Source of the DNA: Variovorax dokdonensis
GTDB taxonomy: Bacteria; Pseudomonadota; Gammaproteobacteria; Burkholderiales; Burkholderiaceae_C
Assembly: GCF_030316895.1 (NCBI RefSeq)
Contig: NZ_JASZYV010000001.1
Location: 1,426,001-1,490,000 of the forward strand
Direction of reading: 5' to 3'
Length of the DNA: 64,000 nt
Shown here: in pieces, positions 1 to 8,498 of the stretch
Layout of the letters: every line of letters starts with the position of its first letter
How positions within the stretch are numbered: position 1 is the first letter of the stretch
The notes under the pieces: generated by a model
Database searches by the model: none
Told to the model about the DNA's origin: nothing
What the model saw: the letters and a program-made list of their open reading frames with translations, nothing else
Position numbers and translations under genes: made by a program

Positions 1-1241
1 CCGCCATGGAAGGCAACAAGATGGCCAAGAACGGCCGCGCCGGGGCGGCGCTGGCCACGGCGGCGGTGGGCTCCTTCGTGGCCGGCACGATCGCCACGAT
101 CATCGTCACGCTCTTCGCGCCGTATGTGGCCGACTTTGCGGTGCGCCTCGGGCCGCCGGAATATTTCCTGCTGATGGTGCTGGCCTTCACCACCGTCAGT
201 GCGGTGCTGGGCAAGAGCACGCTGCGCGGCATGACGGCGCTTTTCGTCGGACTGGCGATGGGCTGCGTGGGGCTCGACCAGATTTCGGGGCAGGGCCGCT
301 ACACCGGCGGCGTGCCCGAACTGCTCGACGGCATCGAGATCGTGCTGGTGGCTGTCGGCCTGTTCGCGGTGGCCGAGGTCATGTACGCAGCGCTCTACGA
401 AGGCAGAGTGAGCGAGACGCAGAACAAGCTCAGCCGGGTTCACATGACGCGGCGCGACTGGCGGCGTTCGGTGCCGGCCTGGCTGCGCGGCACGGTCATC
501 GGTGTGCCCTTCGGCTGCATTCCGGCCGGCGGCACCGAGATTCCCACCTTCCTGAGCTATGCCGCCGAGAAGCGCCTGACCAAGGATCCGCAGGACCGCG
601 CGGAGTTTGGCACCAAGGGCGCCATCGAAGGCGTGGCGGGGCCCGAGGCGGCCAACAATGCCACCGTGACGGCGGCGCTGATCCCGCTGCTGACGCTGGG
701 CATTCCCACGTCGAACACCACGGCGATCTTGCTGGGCGCGTTCCAGAACTACGGCATCCAGCCGGGGCCGCAGCTGTTCACGACCTCGGCCGCGCTGGTG
801 TGGGCGCTGATCGCGTCGCTGTACATCGGCAACGTGATGCTGCTGGTGCTGAACCTGCCGATGGTCGGCCTGTGGGTCAAGCTGCTGAAGATCCCCAAGC
901 CGCAGCTGTTCGCCGGCATCCTGATCTTCGCCACCGTGGGTGCCTATGGCATGCGCCAGAGCGCGTTCGACCTCTACCTGCTCTACGCCATCGGCGTGCT
1001 GGGCGTGGTGATGCGGCGTTTCGACTTTCCCACAGCGCCGGTGGTGGTGGGCATGATCCTGGGCCCGCTGGCCGAGGCGCAATTGCGCAACGCCATCTCG
1101 ATCGGCGAGGGCAGTGCGGTGGTCTTCATTCAGCGGCCGATGTCGGTGGCGCTCATCGTGATCGTGCTGGCCGTGTTGGTCTTGCCGCGCATCTTCAAGC
1201 GCCTGGAAGAAAGAAAGCTGCGCGCCGCGACGGCGAAATAA
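1..1241 (+). CDS. tctA: TctA-type tripartite tricarboxylate transporter permease, 5' end outside window
   Basis: Large integral membrane subunit of a tripartite tricarboxylate transporter, which works with a small membrane subunit (TctB) and a periplasmic binding protein (TctC/Bug) to import organic acids with cations. The frame is open from the left edge, and about 411 residues are visible against roughly 500 in the family, so some 90 N-terminal residues are missing. Visible signatures are the conserved loop around [13 protein letters not shown] near the left edge, several long hydrophobic helices, and the second conserved segment [15 protein letters not shown] around residue 235. The C-terminus is a basic cytoplasmic tail. 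The methionine at position 6 is internal, not the start. A strong terminator follows directly, so this is the last gene of its transcript. The substrate cannot be read from the sequence. Confidence 0.9.
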   Translation, partial: AMEGNKMAKNGRAGAALATAAVGSFVAGTIATIIVTLFAPYVADFAVRLGPPEYFLLMVLAFTTVSAVLGKSTLRGMTALFVGLAMGCVGLDQISGQGRYTGGVPELLDGIEIVLVAVGLFAVAEVMYAALYEGRVSETQNKLSRVHMTRRDWRRSVPAWLRGTVIGVPFGCIPAGGTEIPTFLSYAAEKRLTKDPQDRAEFGTKGAIEGVAGPEAANNATVTAALIPLLTLGIPTSNTTAILLGAFQNYGIQPGPQLFTTSAALVWALIASLYIGNVMLLVLNLPMVGLWVKLLKIPKPQLFAGILIFATVGAYGMRQSAFDLYLLYAIGVLGVVMRRFDFPTAPVVVGMILGPLAEAQLRNAISIGEGSAVVFIQRPMSVALIVIVLAVLVLPRIFKRLEERKLRAATAK

Positions 1242-1264
1242 CCAGACGCAACCCCATCCCCCAG

Positions 1265-1294
1265 AAGCGCGCCAGTCCTGGCGCGCTTTTTTTT
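1265..1294 (+). terminator. Rho-independent terminator after tctA
   Basis: A perfect 11-bp inverted repeat (AAGCGCGCCAG / CTGGCGCGCTT) with almost no loop is followed by a run of eight T. It lies 24 bp after the tctA stop codon and is the clearest intrinsic terminator in the window. Confidence 0.9.
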
Positions 1295-1444
1295 GGCTTG
1301 CTCGAATTGCACGAGTTCGCACAACCATGACTTTCTTCCCATGTTCTGAAAGAGACATGTTTGCCGCCGAAGGTCAAATTCAGTGGGTCAGGAATTCAAT
1401 CGCCGTTCTGACGCGATGGATGACTCAACACAGGGAATACAAAG

Positions 1445-2014
1445 ATGAATGGCAACACGATATTCAAATCGCTCGCCGGTGGCATTGTGGCTGGCGGCCT
1501 GCTTCTATTGCCGGGCTGCGGCCATTTGGGAAATGAGCACCACCAGGGGTGCAATGGACAAACTTGCGAGCTGGCTGCAGTGGCCGCGACGGCGCCGGCG
1601 CCGCAGCCGAGCACACCGAGGGATACGCTCACGTTGAATGCCGATGGGCTGTTCGCGTTCGATCGATCCGGCCTCGGCGACCTGCTGCCCGCGGGCAAGG
1701 CCGAACTCGACAGGATGGCCACCGCCATCCGCACCCGGGCAATGAATGTGCGGGCCTTGACCATCATCGGCCACACCGACCGCCTGGGCGACTCCGCCTA
1801 CAACGACCGCCTGTCGCTGCAGCGCGCGACGACAGTCCGCACCTATCTGAAGAGTGTGGGTGTCGACGTTCCGATGCAGGTCAGCGGCATGGGCGAGCGC
1901 GAGCCCGTCAGCGGCGGGAAATGCATCGGCAAGCGCCGCGGCGCCAGCTTGATCGCATGCCTGCAGCCCGATCGGCGCGTGGTGATCGAGATCGAAGGTT
2001 GGCCTTCGAATTGA
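1445..2014 (+). CDS. OmpA-family outer membrane lipoprotein
   Basis: Predicted lipoprotein of 189 residues that tethers the outer membrane to peptidoglycan. A hydrophobic signal ends in the lipobox LLPGC, with Cys25 as the lipidation site, followed by a short Ala/Pro linker. Residues about 60-185 form an OmpA C-terminal domain, with the typical core IIGHTDRLGDSAYNDRLS and the downstream arginine-rich helix that contacts diaminopimelate. The insert GGKCIGKRRGASLIACLQ carries two cysteines, as in many OmpA/MotB-like lipoproteins where they may form a disulfide. The gene stands alone between a terminator and an AT-rich promoter region. Similar small OmpA lipoproteins are common in Comamonadaceae; the specific role is unknown. 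Confidence 0.85.
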   Translation: MNGNTIFKSLAGGIVAGGLLLLPGCGHLGNEHHQGCNGQTCELAAVAATAPAPQPSTPRDTLTLNADGLFAFDRSGLGDLLPAGKAELDRMATAIRTRAMNVRALTIIGHTDRLGDSAYNDRLSLQRATTVRTYLKSVGVDVPMQVSGMGEREPVSGGKCIGKRRGASLIACLQPDRRVVIEIEGWPSN

Positions 2015-2185
2015 GCGTCACTTTTGCGCCGCGCTCACATATTCAAACAATAAAGCCCGCTTGGCAGACGCGTGGTTTGGGTTGGCTCGGGGTATTGATC
2101 GACGTGTTGATTGTCGTCGTGGTGCTCCATATGAGGAGAAACGGTTTAAATTTTCGAGTCAAGAAATGAACTAACAAATTAGCAA

Positions 2186-2201
2186 ATCAATGCAAATTGA
2201 T
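2186..2201. promoter_or_regulatory. Inverted repeat in AT-rich leader of the pectinacetylesterase-fold gene
   Basis: The 130 bp before the gene at 2293 are markedly AT-rich for this window and contain a perfect dyad ATCAAT-GCAA-ATTGAT about 95 bp upstream of the start codon. It could be an operator or part of the promoter. No regulator is encoded next to it, so the assignment is tentative. Confidence 0.3.
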
Positions 2202-2292
2202 ATTGCTCATTTCGTCGGGGTTTTTACCACTTAGGAGATTGAGCATTTTTCGCGACATTGGCGCTCGCTCGTGTTTCACCTAGGGAGAAAAA

Positions 2293-3984
2293 ATGACTGA
2301 AAAAATATGGGTCAGACGCATCGGAAAGTCACTTAGGGGCGTCTTGGCCGTCGGCATCCTGGCGACGGGTGCCATGACCACTCAGGCCAGCGCAACCGTG
2401 CTGGAAGCACTTCAGGCTTCGGCGACGGTCGTTGCGAACCAGGTCGCGCAACTGGCCCAGAAGGCGGTGCACGATGTGACGAACGGTGGCGAACCCGGCA
2501 ACTACGGGTTTTTCCAGTCCGCCTGGCACCTGCTCTTCCCGACCTCGGCAGACAACCCGCCTGCCGCGGGCAACAACCAGTGGGGCGAATACACCGTTCC
2601 GCAGGTCGACAGCCAGGTCTCGCTCAACAAGTATTTCTCGTGGCAGAAAGTGGAACTGCCGCTTTCCAGCGGCGCAGTCTGCGGCGATGGGAGCAACTAC
2701 AAGTTCTTCGTGAACCTGACCAACGCCAGCAACAACCTGCTGATCTTCATGGAAGGCGGCGGTGGCTGTACCGACTACGCCGGCTGCACGGGCAAGCATC
2801 CGCAGCGCAATCCCGACGGCAGTTGGCAGTTCGACGGTCAAGGCAACGTGGTGGAAGCCCCGGGACCGGCCGTGGCCCACCTCGACGGGATCAACGACAA
2901 CCACATGGACTTCATCGGCAGCGTACTGGCCGGATCGGTCCAGCCCGGCGACCTGGTGGCGCCGTTCCTCACGCGCTTGTCCTTCCTGGATGCGAGTCGC
3001 GTGAAGGTTCAGGACTGGAACATGGTGTTCCTCCCTTATTGCACGGGCGACGGCTACGTCGGCGACAACGTCGCCGCGCTGCCCCGGCTCGACGGCAAGG
3101 CCGGCAAGGTCATGCGTTTCAACGGCGTGAAGAACATGGTGGGCACGCTCGGCTGGCTGCGCAGCAACCTGCCCCGGCCGGCCCAGGTCTTCCTGACCGG
3201 ACAGAGCGCGGGCAGCTTGAGCACCGACGTCCATCGCTTGACGGTTCGCAAGATCCTGAACCCCTCCGACAGCCTGTATTCGCTGGCCGATGCAGGTTTT
3301 GTCGGCACTGAAGATCCGGTGAACCGTGACGACGTCAACTACCCGGCCACGCGCTTCATGTCCGAGGTCAAGAAGCAATGGTGGGGCTCCGATCCTGCCC
3401 AGCAGGTCCTGAGCAGGTACCCGAAGACGCTTGCCGGCGAGCTGCCCGGGTTCAGCCTGGCGAACATTTCCAATGTCAGCGAGTTGATCAGCAACAAGTA
3501 TCCGGAAGATCGAGTCGTCTTCGTCAACGCCCGAAGCGACCTGAACTTTCCCAACTACGGCTACCACTTCAATCCGCAGTATGTCCAAGCCGCCAGACTG
3601 ACGGGCAATGTCAACCTGAGCGAAGTGCCAGCGTATTTCTCGCCCTTGGGCAACTACGTTCGCACCTCATGGAACAAGGAGCTCGATCACAAGATCAGCA
3701 CCTTCCAGCGACTCGGTCCCAACCAGGGCTATTTCATGCCCAGTGGAAGGCGGCTGAACCAGTCCCATTGCATGACCGCATTGACCTACGAAGGCACGAC
3801 CAATCAAGACACCGGCCATTCGACGGTCGACGCCATCAACAATCTGCTGGACCGCAGCCGGCCACCCGTGTTCCGGGAGAAGGAGTCGGATCCGACGCGC
3901 GGGCTCTACGCGCCTCTTGGATACAACTTGCAGGCTGCGAAGTTGCTGGGCGGTGAATCGATCTTCGCGCCGCCGCTGAACTGA
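2293..3984 (+). CDS. Secreted pectinacetylesterase-family serine hydrolase
   Basis: Exported esterase-type hydrolase of 563 residues. Residues 1-34 are a signal peptide (basic start, hydrophobic core, ending near QASA). A low-complexity segment follows, and then the alpha/beta-hydrolase-like domain of the pectinacetylesterase family. Visible family signatures are the oxyanion strand IFMEGGGGC (about 151-159), the FLPYCTGDGYVGD segment (247-259) and the nucleophile elbow GQSAGS with Ser305. The family includes plant pectin and animal Notum-type carboxylesterases; bacterial members are diverse, so pectin need not be the substrate. The start is supported by AGGGAG just upstream. The stop is two bases from the start of the next gene, which suggests one transcript and perhaps a joint function with that membrane-anchored protein. 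Confidence 0.8.
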   Translation: MTEKIWVRRIGKSLRGVLAVGILATGAMTTQASATVLEALQASATVVANQVAQLAQKAVHDVTNGGEPGNYGFFQSAWHLLFPTSADNPPAAGNNQWGEYTVPQVDSQVSLNKYFSWQKVELPLSSGAVCGDGSNYKFFVNLTNASNNLLIFMEGGGGCTDYAGCTGKHPQRNPDGSWQFDGQGNVVEAPGPAVAHLDGINDNHMDFIGSVLAGSVQPGDLVAPFLTRLSFLDASRVKVQDWNMVFLPYCTGDGYVGDNVAALPRLDGKAGKVMRFNGVKNMVGTLGWLRSNLPRPAQVFLTGQSAGSLSTDVHRLTVRKILNPSDSLYSLADAGFVGTEDPVNRDDVNYPATRFMSEVKKQWWGSDPAQQVLSRYPKTLAGELPGFSLANISNVSELISNKYPEDRVVFVNARSDLNFPNYGYHFNPQYVQAARLTGNVNLSEVPAYFSPLGNYVRTSWNKELDHKISTFQRLGPNQGYFMPSGRRLNQSHCMTALTYEGTTNQDTGHSTVDAINNLLDRSRPPVFREKESDPTRGLYAPLGYNLQAAKLLGGESIFAPPLN

Positions 3985-3986
3985 AC

Positions 3987-4738
3987 GTGCAAGGCATGAA
4001 GCGAAAGATCGCACTCGTTTCGCTCGCGCTCGCCGGGGTCGCAGGCATCTATCTCCTCGTGCTCGAGGAGCCGCCTGCGCCGCCCGCCGGCTCGCCGGTA
4101 GCGGCGTCCGTTGGGCCGGGCGAGACGCTCGCAAGCCCTGGCCAGGCCGAGGTCTCCAGCACCGGCGCGGTCGCCCCTGCGGCGCCGCGCGCGGCGCAGG
4201 CGGCCAAGCCCCCCGTCAAGCCAGAATTGGTCATCCCCGGCGGGCAAGACACCTTCTACCCCAACGAGCAGCAGAAGAAGGAGCTTGCCCGAGCCATGAG
4301 CAACAGCGGCGCGAGCGCCCAAGACATGCGTCTGGCCGAGAAGACCGCGGCGTTCATCGACTACAACGCCCGCATCTCCAAGGTCCTGCAAAAACCGGAT
4401 GTGCCGATCGCTGCCGAGGAATTCGCGGACTTGATGGCGCAGACCGACCAGATGGCCAATGACCGCTACCTCACGCTGGCGGAAACGCAGGCGGTCAAGG
4501 CGAGGCTGTTGGGAACTCAGTATTCGGGCGCGGACCTTCAGGACAAGCTGGCGGACCTGAACCGCGATGTCATCGCGAATCGGGAGCGCCTGCTGGCGGC
4601 GGGCGATCCCAGCCGGCGACCGGAGATGCAAGCACTGCGCGCGAAGAAGCGCAGATCTGGAAGGAAGCGAACAGCATGACTTCGTATCCGAACGGCATGA
4701 CCAAGGAGCAGTACGTCGTATCGCGCCTGAAGCCATAG
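3987..4738 (+). pseudogene. Membrane-anchored helical protein paired with the esterase; one-base frameshift near its end
   Basis: The uninterrupted frame runs from a GTG at 3987 (or ATG at 3996) to 4679. It gives a lipid-bilayer anchor (residues about 5-25), an Ala/Pro-rich linker to about 75, and then a charged, mostly helical domain. This layout resembles lipase-specific foldases (LifO), but I see no convincing sequence match to them. The last 13 residues of this frame are an arginine/lysine string unlike the rest. From 4643, frame 2 reads protein-like sequence (EEAQIWKEANSMTSYPNG, then KEQYVVSRLKP) and stops at 4738. One missing base near 4641-4643 would restore a continuous gene. It is either a true frameshift or an assembly error. 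The gene sits 2 bp after the esterase gene, so it may be its periplasmic helper. Confidence 0.6.
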
Positions 4739-4749
4739 AGCGCCGAAGA

Positions 4750-5142
4750 CTACTTCGGTGCGTTCATGTCGGCCGGCACCACGATGGTCGATCGCCCGTC
4801 GCGCGATCTGACCTGGTCCGAGCCACTGTTGGGAACCGGCAATCCTGCCGGACTGACCACGGTGGCGCGGCCGTCCTCGGTGGTGGTCGTCACATTGCCG
4901 GGCCTGCCGCCCAATGCCTGATCCAGCATGCGGCCGGCGTCGCGAACGCAGGCGTCGCGCTCGGGCTCGGGCAACTTGCCGCTGTTGCACACGGCGAGTT
5001 GCCGCTCGTAGCGCTGCTGGGGCGAGTCCGCAGCACCGCCCGAGGGCTGCGACCAAGCATTGAACGACATTCCGGCGCCGGCAAGCGCCATCAGGAACGT
5101 GGCGGCGCGAATGCCGGCGCAGGCGCTTGCGGTCTGGATCAT
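4750..5142 (-). CDS. Small periplasmic protein of unknown function
   Basis: A 130-residue protein with a signal peptide ending near AWSQ, so it is probably periplasmic. The mature part begins with a Gly/Ser stretch followed by an amphipathic region with two cysteines (QLAVCNSG and RDACVRDAG) that could form a disulfide, then a Ser/Thr-rich tail. I chose the ATG at 5142 because it puts the signal peptide at the N-terminus; the frame also extends upstream to 5220 with non-signal sequence. Similar cysteine-pair proteins are scattered in Comamonadaceae as hypothetical proteins. It converges on the frameshifted gene to its left. No function can be assigned. Confidence 0.6.
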   Translation of the reverse strand: MIQTASACAGIRAATFLMALAGAGMSFNAWSQPSGGAADSPQQRYERQLAVCNSGKLPEPERDACVRDAGRMLDQALGGRPGNVTTTTEDGRATVVSPAGLPVPNSGSDQVRSRDGRSTIVVPADMNAPK

Positions 5143-5216
5143 GGTTCGATTCTGTCGCTCAGCCCGGGCCTTGGCAAACGCAACGCCGGCCCAGCCTTGG
5201 CGAGCACGAATCATCG

Positions 5217-6434
5217 TCAAGCCGAGACCATCGCTGCCCGCTGCAAAAGGAACTCGCCGGCCTGCTGCTCACCGTCGAGCATCAGGGCCTCGATGTGTTC
5301 CTGGCTGCGATCGAGCTTGCTTTCGTAGTCGAGCTTAGATGCCAATGCGTCGGACATCTCGATGAAGGGGATGTGGTACGACCGGTCTTCGTCGTCGCAG
5401 AAGCACTTGGGCACGCGAATCGGGCCGTCCAGGTCGAAGCGCTTGGCAAATTGCGGTGCAAAGGCGCCTTGCAGGTAGAGCTCGTTCATCACCGCCAGCG
5501 CGTCGAGCTGCTGGAACAGCGACACATTGCCGATCAACTCGTTGCGGCGATCGCCGATCTGGTCCGGCGTGACGGGCACCTGGGCCGCCTGGGTCGGATT
5601 GATCTTGATGACCCAGATTTCCTGCGCGATCGAAGTCGGGCCGACGAAGCGGGCCTGCGCCAGTTCGTTGAGCGGCGGGTTGTCCGAGAACAGTCCATCC
5701 CAATAGGCGCCACCATCGAATTCCACGGCCGGGAAGATGCTGGGCACGGCGCACGAAGACAGGATGTGTTCCACGCGGATGGCCTCGATGCGGCTGCAGA
5801 ACTTGGCCAGGCGGCCCGACAGCGTATCGACCGCGCCCATCAGCAGGGCCGGGCCGTTCGGGCGCGGCCCCCACGCGGCCAGTTCGGCAAAGTCGATGTG
5901 CTTTTCAAGCAGACCACGGAAGTCGGTGTAGAGCGGCCTCATGCCGCGCGCGAGCGTGCTCATGGCCTGCTGGATGAGCGGCGAGGATGGGCTCGTGTTG
6001 TACATCGGCAGCCATCCCTGGCCGGTCAGGCGAAGCGCCTGCAGCGTCACCTGGTTGAGGGCACGCTCCGCTGGCGTGCAGGCCATGTTGTCTTGCCAGA
6101 ACGCATACAGCCGCTCCCACGGCTTGGCATCGCCCTTGGCCAGCGCGTACCACGCCAGCGTGGCGCAGATGGCACCGCCCGACGTGCCGGAAAGGCTGAC
6201 GATGTCGAATTCCTCATGCGCGCCGGCCTCGAACAAGCCCTTGAGCACGCCCGCGGTGAAGGCGGTCTGGCTGCCGCCGCCCTGGCAGGCAATGGCGACT
6301 CTTCGCTTGTCGGTGGTTCGCGATCGGCTGGTCTTGCGGCCGATGGCAGGGGCCTCCGGCGCGGCCTTCTCGGCGCCGGCCTTGCCGGGACGAAGGCGGG
6401 TGCTGGGTGACGGGCGAGCGGAACGGGTTGCCAT
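5217..6434 (-). CDS. Patatin-like phospholipase
   Basis: Lipid acyl hydrolase of 405 residues with a Ser-Asp dyad. After a basic, low-complexity N-terminus of about 43 residues comes the patatin domain. The oxyanion loop is QGGGSQTAF (about 51-59), the nucleophile elbow is GTSGG (83-87, Ser85), and the catalytic Asp lies in the segment FDGGAYWDG. The ATG at 6434 is used; in-frame sequence further upstream is the antisense of dadA and is not protein-like. The absence of a signal peptide points to a cytoplasmic enzyme, though some patatins are secreted by dedicated systems. Patatin paralogues of this length are frequent next to PHB metabolism genes in betaproteobacteria, where they act on lipids or PHB granules; that role is only a possibility here. 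Confidence 0.85.
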   Translation of the reverse strand: MATRSARPSPSTRLRPGKAGAEKAAPEAPAIGRKTSRSRTTDKRRVAIACQGGGSQTAFTAGVLKGLFEAGAHEEFDIVSLSGTSGGAICATLAWYALAKGDAKPWERLYAFWQDNMACTPAERALNQVTLQALRLTGQGWLPMYNTSPSSPLIQQAMSTLARGMRPLYTDFRGLLEKHIDFAELAAWGPRPNGPALLMGAVDTLSGRLAKFCSRIEAIRVEHILSSCAVPSIFPAVEFDGGAYWDGLFSDNPPLNELAQARFVGPTSIAQEIWVIKINPTQAAQVPVTPDQIGDRRNELIGNVSLFQQLDALAVMNELYLQGAFAPQFAKRFDLDGPIRVPKCFCDDEDRSYHIPFIEMSDALASKLDYESKLDRSQEHIEALMLDGEQQAGEFLLQRAAMVSA

Positions 6435-6535
6435 GTCTGCCTTTGCGCCCCGTTTGATGTGGGGCGATGTGCGCAGTATCGCCAACTTGTGTTGCGCCGC
6501 AATACCGCAGCGCGCACTCAGCGCCTGGCTTCGGC

Positions 6536-7858
6536 TCAGGCGCTGGCGCTGACCGCTGGGCGGTGGCGCAGTCCGCTGCTGCCGCGCGGCGCGCGGGCGT
6601 AGCGGCTCATGGCCAGGCCTTCGGTGCTGATCTCGGGATGGCGCCCCGTCATTTGGTCGGCCAGCAACTTGCCCGAGCCGCAGGCCATGGTCCAGCCGAG
6701 CGTGCCGTGGCCGGTGTTGAGGAACAGGTTCTGCATCGGCGTCGCGCCGACGATGGGCGTGCCGTCGGGCGTCATCGGACGCAGGCCGGTCCAGAAGCTG
6801 GCGCGGCTGGTGTCGCCGCCAGGGAACAGGTCGTTGACCACCATCTCCAGCGTGGCGCGGCGACGCGGGTCGAGCCGCAAGTCGAATCCGGCCAACTCGG
6901 CCATGCCGCCCACGCGGATGCGGTCGTCGAAACGCGTGACGGCGATCTTGTAGGTCTCGTCGAGCACGGTGGAGCGCGGCGCGAGGTCGGCGTCGACCAG
7001 CGGAACCGTCAGCGAATAGCCCTTGACCGGATAGACCGGAATCGACAGTCCCAGCGAGGCGAGCATCGGGCGGCTGTAGCTGCCCAGCGCGAGCACGTAG
7101 CGGTCGGCGCGCAGCACCTCGCCGCGGTGCTCGGCGCCTAGTTGGATGCCGGCGATCCGGTCGCCCTGCGTCAGCAGGCCGTCGACCCTCGTGCCGAAGC
7201 GGAACTGCACGCCCAGCGCCGCGGCCTGATCGGCCAAGGCCTGGGTGAACAGGTTGCAGTCGCCGGTCTCGTCCAACGGCAGGCGCAGGCCTCCGGCCAG
7301 CTTGTGGCTGACGCGGGCCAGGGCCGGTTCCACCTCGGTCAGGTGTTCGGGCCGCAGGAGTTGATAAGGCACGCCGCACTCTTCCAGCACGGCAATGTCG
7401 CGTTGCGCCGCATCGAACTGCGCCTGCGAACGGAACAGTTGCAAGGTGCCGCCGGTGCGCTGCTCATAGGCGATGCCGGTGTCGGCGCGCAGTTGCTGCA
7501 GGCACTGGCGGCTGTATTCGGCCACGCGCATCATGCGTTCCTTGTTGATCGCATAGCGCTCGTTGGAGCAGTTGGCCAGCATGGCGGCCAGCCAGCGCAA
7601 CTGGAAGGCGCTGCCATCGGGGCGGACAGCCAGCGGCGCATGTTCGCGCTGCAGCATCCACTTGAGTGCCTTGAGCGGGATGCCCGGCGCGGCCCACGGC
7701 GTCGAGTAGCCGGGAGAAACCTGGCCGGCATTGCCGAAGCTGGTTTCCTGCGCCACGCCATCCTGGCGGTCGACCAAAGTGACCTCGGCGCCCGCCTTGG
7801 CAAGGTAGTAAGCCGTCGTGGTGCCGATCACGCCGCCGCCGAGGACGATGACTTTCAT
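6536..7858 (-). CDS. dadA: D-amino acid dehydrogenase (small subunit), FAD-dependent
   Basis: Membrane-associated flavoenzyme that oxidises D-amino acids, typically D-alanine, to 2-oxo acids and passes electrons to the respiratory chain. The 440-residue length is close to DadA of other bacteria. The N-terminus has the Rossmann FAD-binding motif GGGVIG (residues 7-12), followed by the DAO fold, and the C-terminal segment [15 protein letters not shown] is the conserved FAD-contacting motif of the family. The ATG at 7858 starts the protein exactly at the dinucleotide-binding strand. The gene is transcribed away from an Lrp/AsnC regulator 138 bp away. In Pseudomonas and enterics, dadA is controlled by such a regulator, which fits this arrangement. 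Confidence 0.93.
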   Translation of the reverse strand: MKVIVLGGGVIGTTTAYYLAKAGAEVTLVDRQDGVAQETSFGNAGQVSPGYSTPWAAPGIPLKALKWMLQREHAPLAVRPDGSAFQLRWLAAMLANCSNERYAINKERMMRVAEYSRQCLQQLRADTGIAYEQRTGGTLQLFRSQAQFDAAQRDIAVLEECGVPYQLLRPEHLTEVEPALARVSHKLAGGLRLPLDETGDCNLFTQALADQAAALGVQFRFGTRVDGLLTQGDRIAGIQLGAEHRGEVLRADRYVLALGSYSRPMLASLGLSIPVYPVKGYSLTVPLVDADLAPRSTVLDETYKIAVTRFDDRIRVGGMAELAGFDLRLDPRRRATLEMVVNDLFPGGDTSRASFWTGLRPMTPDGTPIVGATPMQNLFLNTGHGTLGWTMACGSGKLLADQMTGRHPEISTEGLAMSRYARAPRGSSGLRHRPAVSASA

Positions 7859-7912
7859 GGTGCAGACCCAGTTCAGAAGTGAATGTCTGAACTTTAGAAA
7901 AATGTGTTCGGA

Positions 7913-7929
7913 AAATTTCTCTGAAATTT
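7913..7929. promoter_or_regulatory. 17-bp dyad between dadA and the Lrp-type gene; candidate operator
   Basis: A perfect inverted repeat AAATTTC-TCT-GAAATTT lies in the divergent intergenic region, 55 bp from the dadA start and about 68 bp from the likely regulator start. Lrp-family proteins bind AT-rich dyads of about 15 bp with an A/T-rich centre flanked by more conserved ends, so this is a good candidate for autoregulation and dadA control. Binding itself is an inference. Confidence 0.5.
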
Positions 7930-7996
7930 GACTCCATGGCGGCAAAATCTTCTGTCTGGACGCCCGCCAAGGGTCGCCCGCCAAAGAAAGTCCGCA

Positions 7997-8488
7997 TTGA
8001 TCGAACTCGACCGCATCGACCGCAAGATCCTCGACATCCTCCAGGCCGAGGGCCGCATCTCCAACACCGAGCTGGCGCAGCGCGTGGGCCTGTCGATGTC
8101 GCCCTGTTCGGAGCGCGTGCGGCGGCTGGAGCGCAACGGCGTCATCACCGGCTACCACGCCAGGCTGGACCCCGAGGCCCTGGGGCAGCCGCTGCTGGTG
8201 TTCGTGGAGATCACCTTGTCATCCAAGTCGGCGGACGTGTTCGACAAGGTGCGCAACGAACTGATGCTCATGCCCGAGGTGCAGGAATGCCACCTCGTTT
8301 CCGGCAGCTTCGACTACCTGGTCAAGGCGCGTCTGGCCGGCATGGACGAATACCGGAACCTGCTGGGCGCGATGCTCAAGAAGCTTCCGGTCCCGGCGCA
8401 GTCGCAAAGCTACGTGGTGATGGAATCGGTGAAGGAGGGCGTGGCCTTGCGGACGGGCGGCGCTGCGCCCGTCGCCCGCCGACGCTAG
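7997..8488 (+). CDS. Lrp/AsnC-family regulator, likely controls dadA
   Basis: Feast/famine regulator of about 163 residues. An N-terminal winged helix-turn-helix ([17 protein letters not shown], then the recognition helix around [10 protein letters not shown]) is followed by the RAM/AsnC effector-binding domain, with the typical VECHLVSG-like segment here reading [15 protein letters not shown]. Family members usually begin two to five residues before the LDRID motif. The only matching start is TTG at 7997. A farther TTG at 7928 lies inside the dyad described above and is less likely. The divergent position relative to dadA suggests it senses alanine or another amino acid and activates D-amino acid catabolism, as DadR/Lrp does elsewhere. 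The start codon is the main uncertainty. Confidence 0.85.
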   Translation: MIELDRIDRKILDILQAEGRISNTELAQRVGLSMSPCSERVRRLERNGVITGYHARLDPEALGQPLLVFVEITLSSKSADVFDKVRNELMLMPEVQECHLVSGSFDYLVKARLAGMDEYRNLLGAMLKKLPVPAQSQSYVVMESVKEGVALRTGGAAPVARRR

Positions 8489-8498
8489 CTGGCGCGCG

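Noticed and set aside
2008..2169. Possible small membrane peptide after the OmpA-type lipoprotein gene
   Set aside because: A hydrophobic stretch is readable only as the tail of a shadow frame, with no start codon or ribosome binding site.
3987..4679. True LifO lipase foldase
   Set aside because: Only the architecture is similar; I see none of the foldase signature sequences and the partner is not a lipase of the foldase-dependent family.
7928..7996. Upstream TTG start for the Lrp-type regulator
   Set aside because: It would add 23 unusual residues before the standard LDRID start and lies inside the dyad operator.
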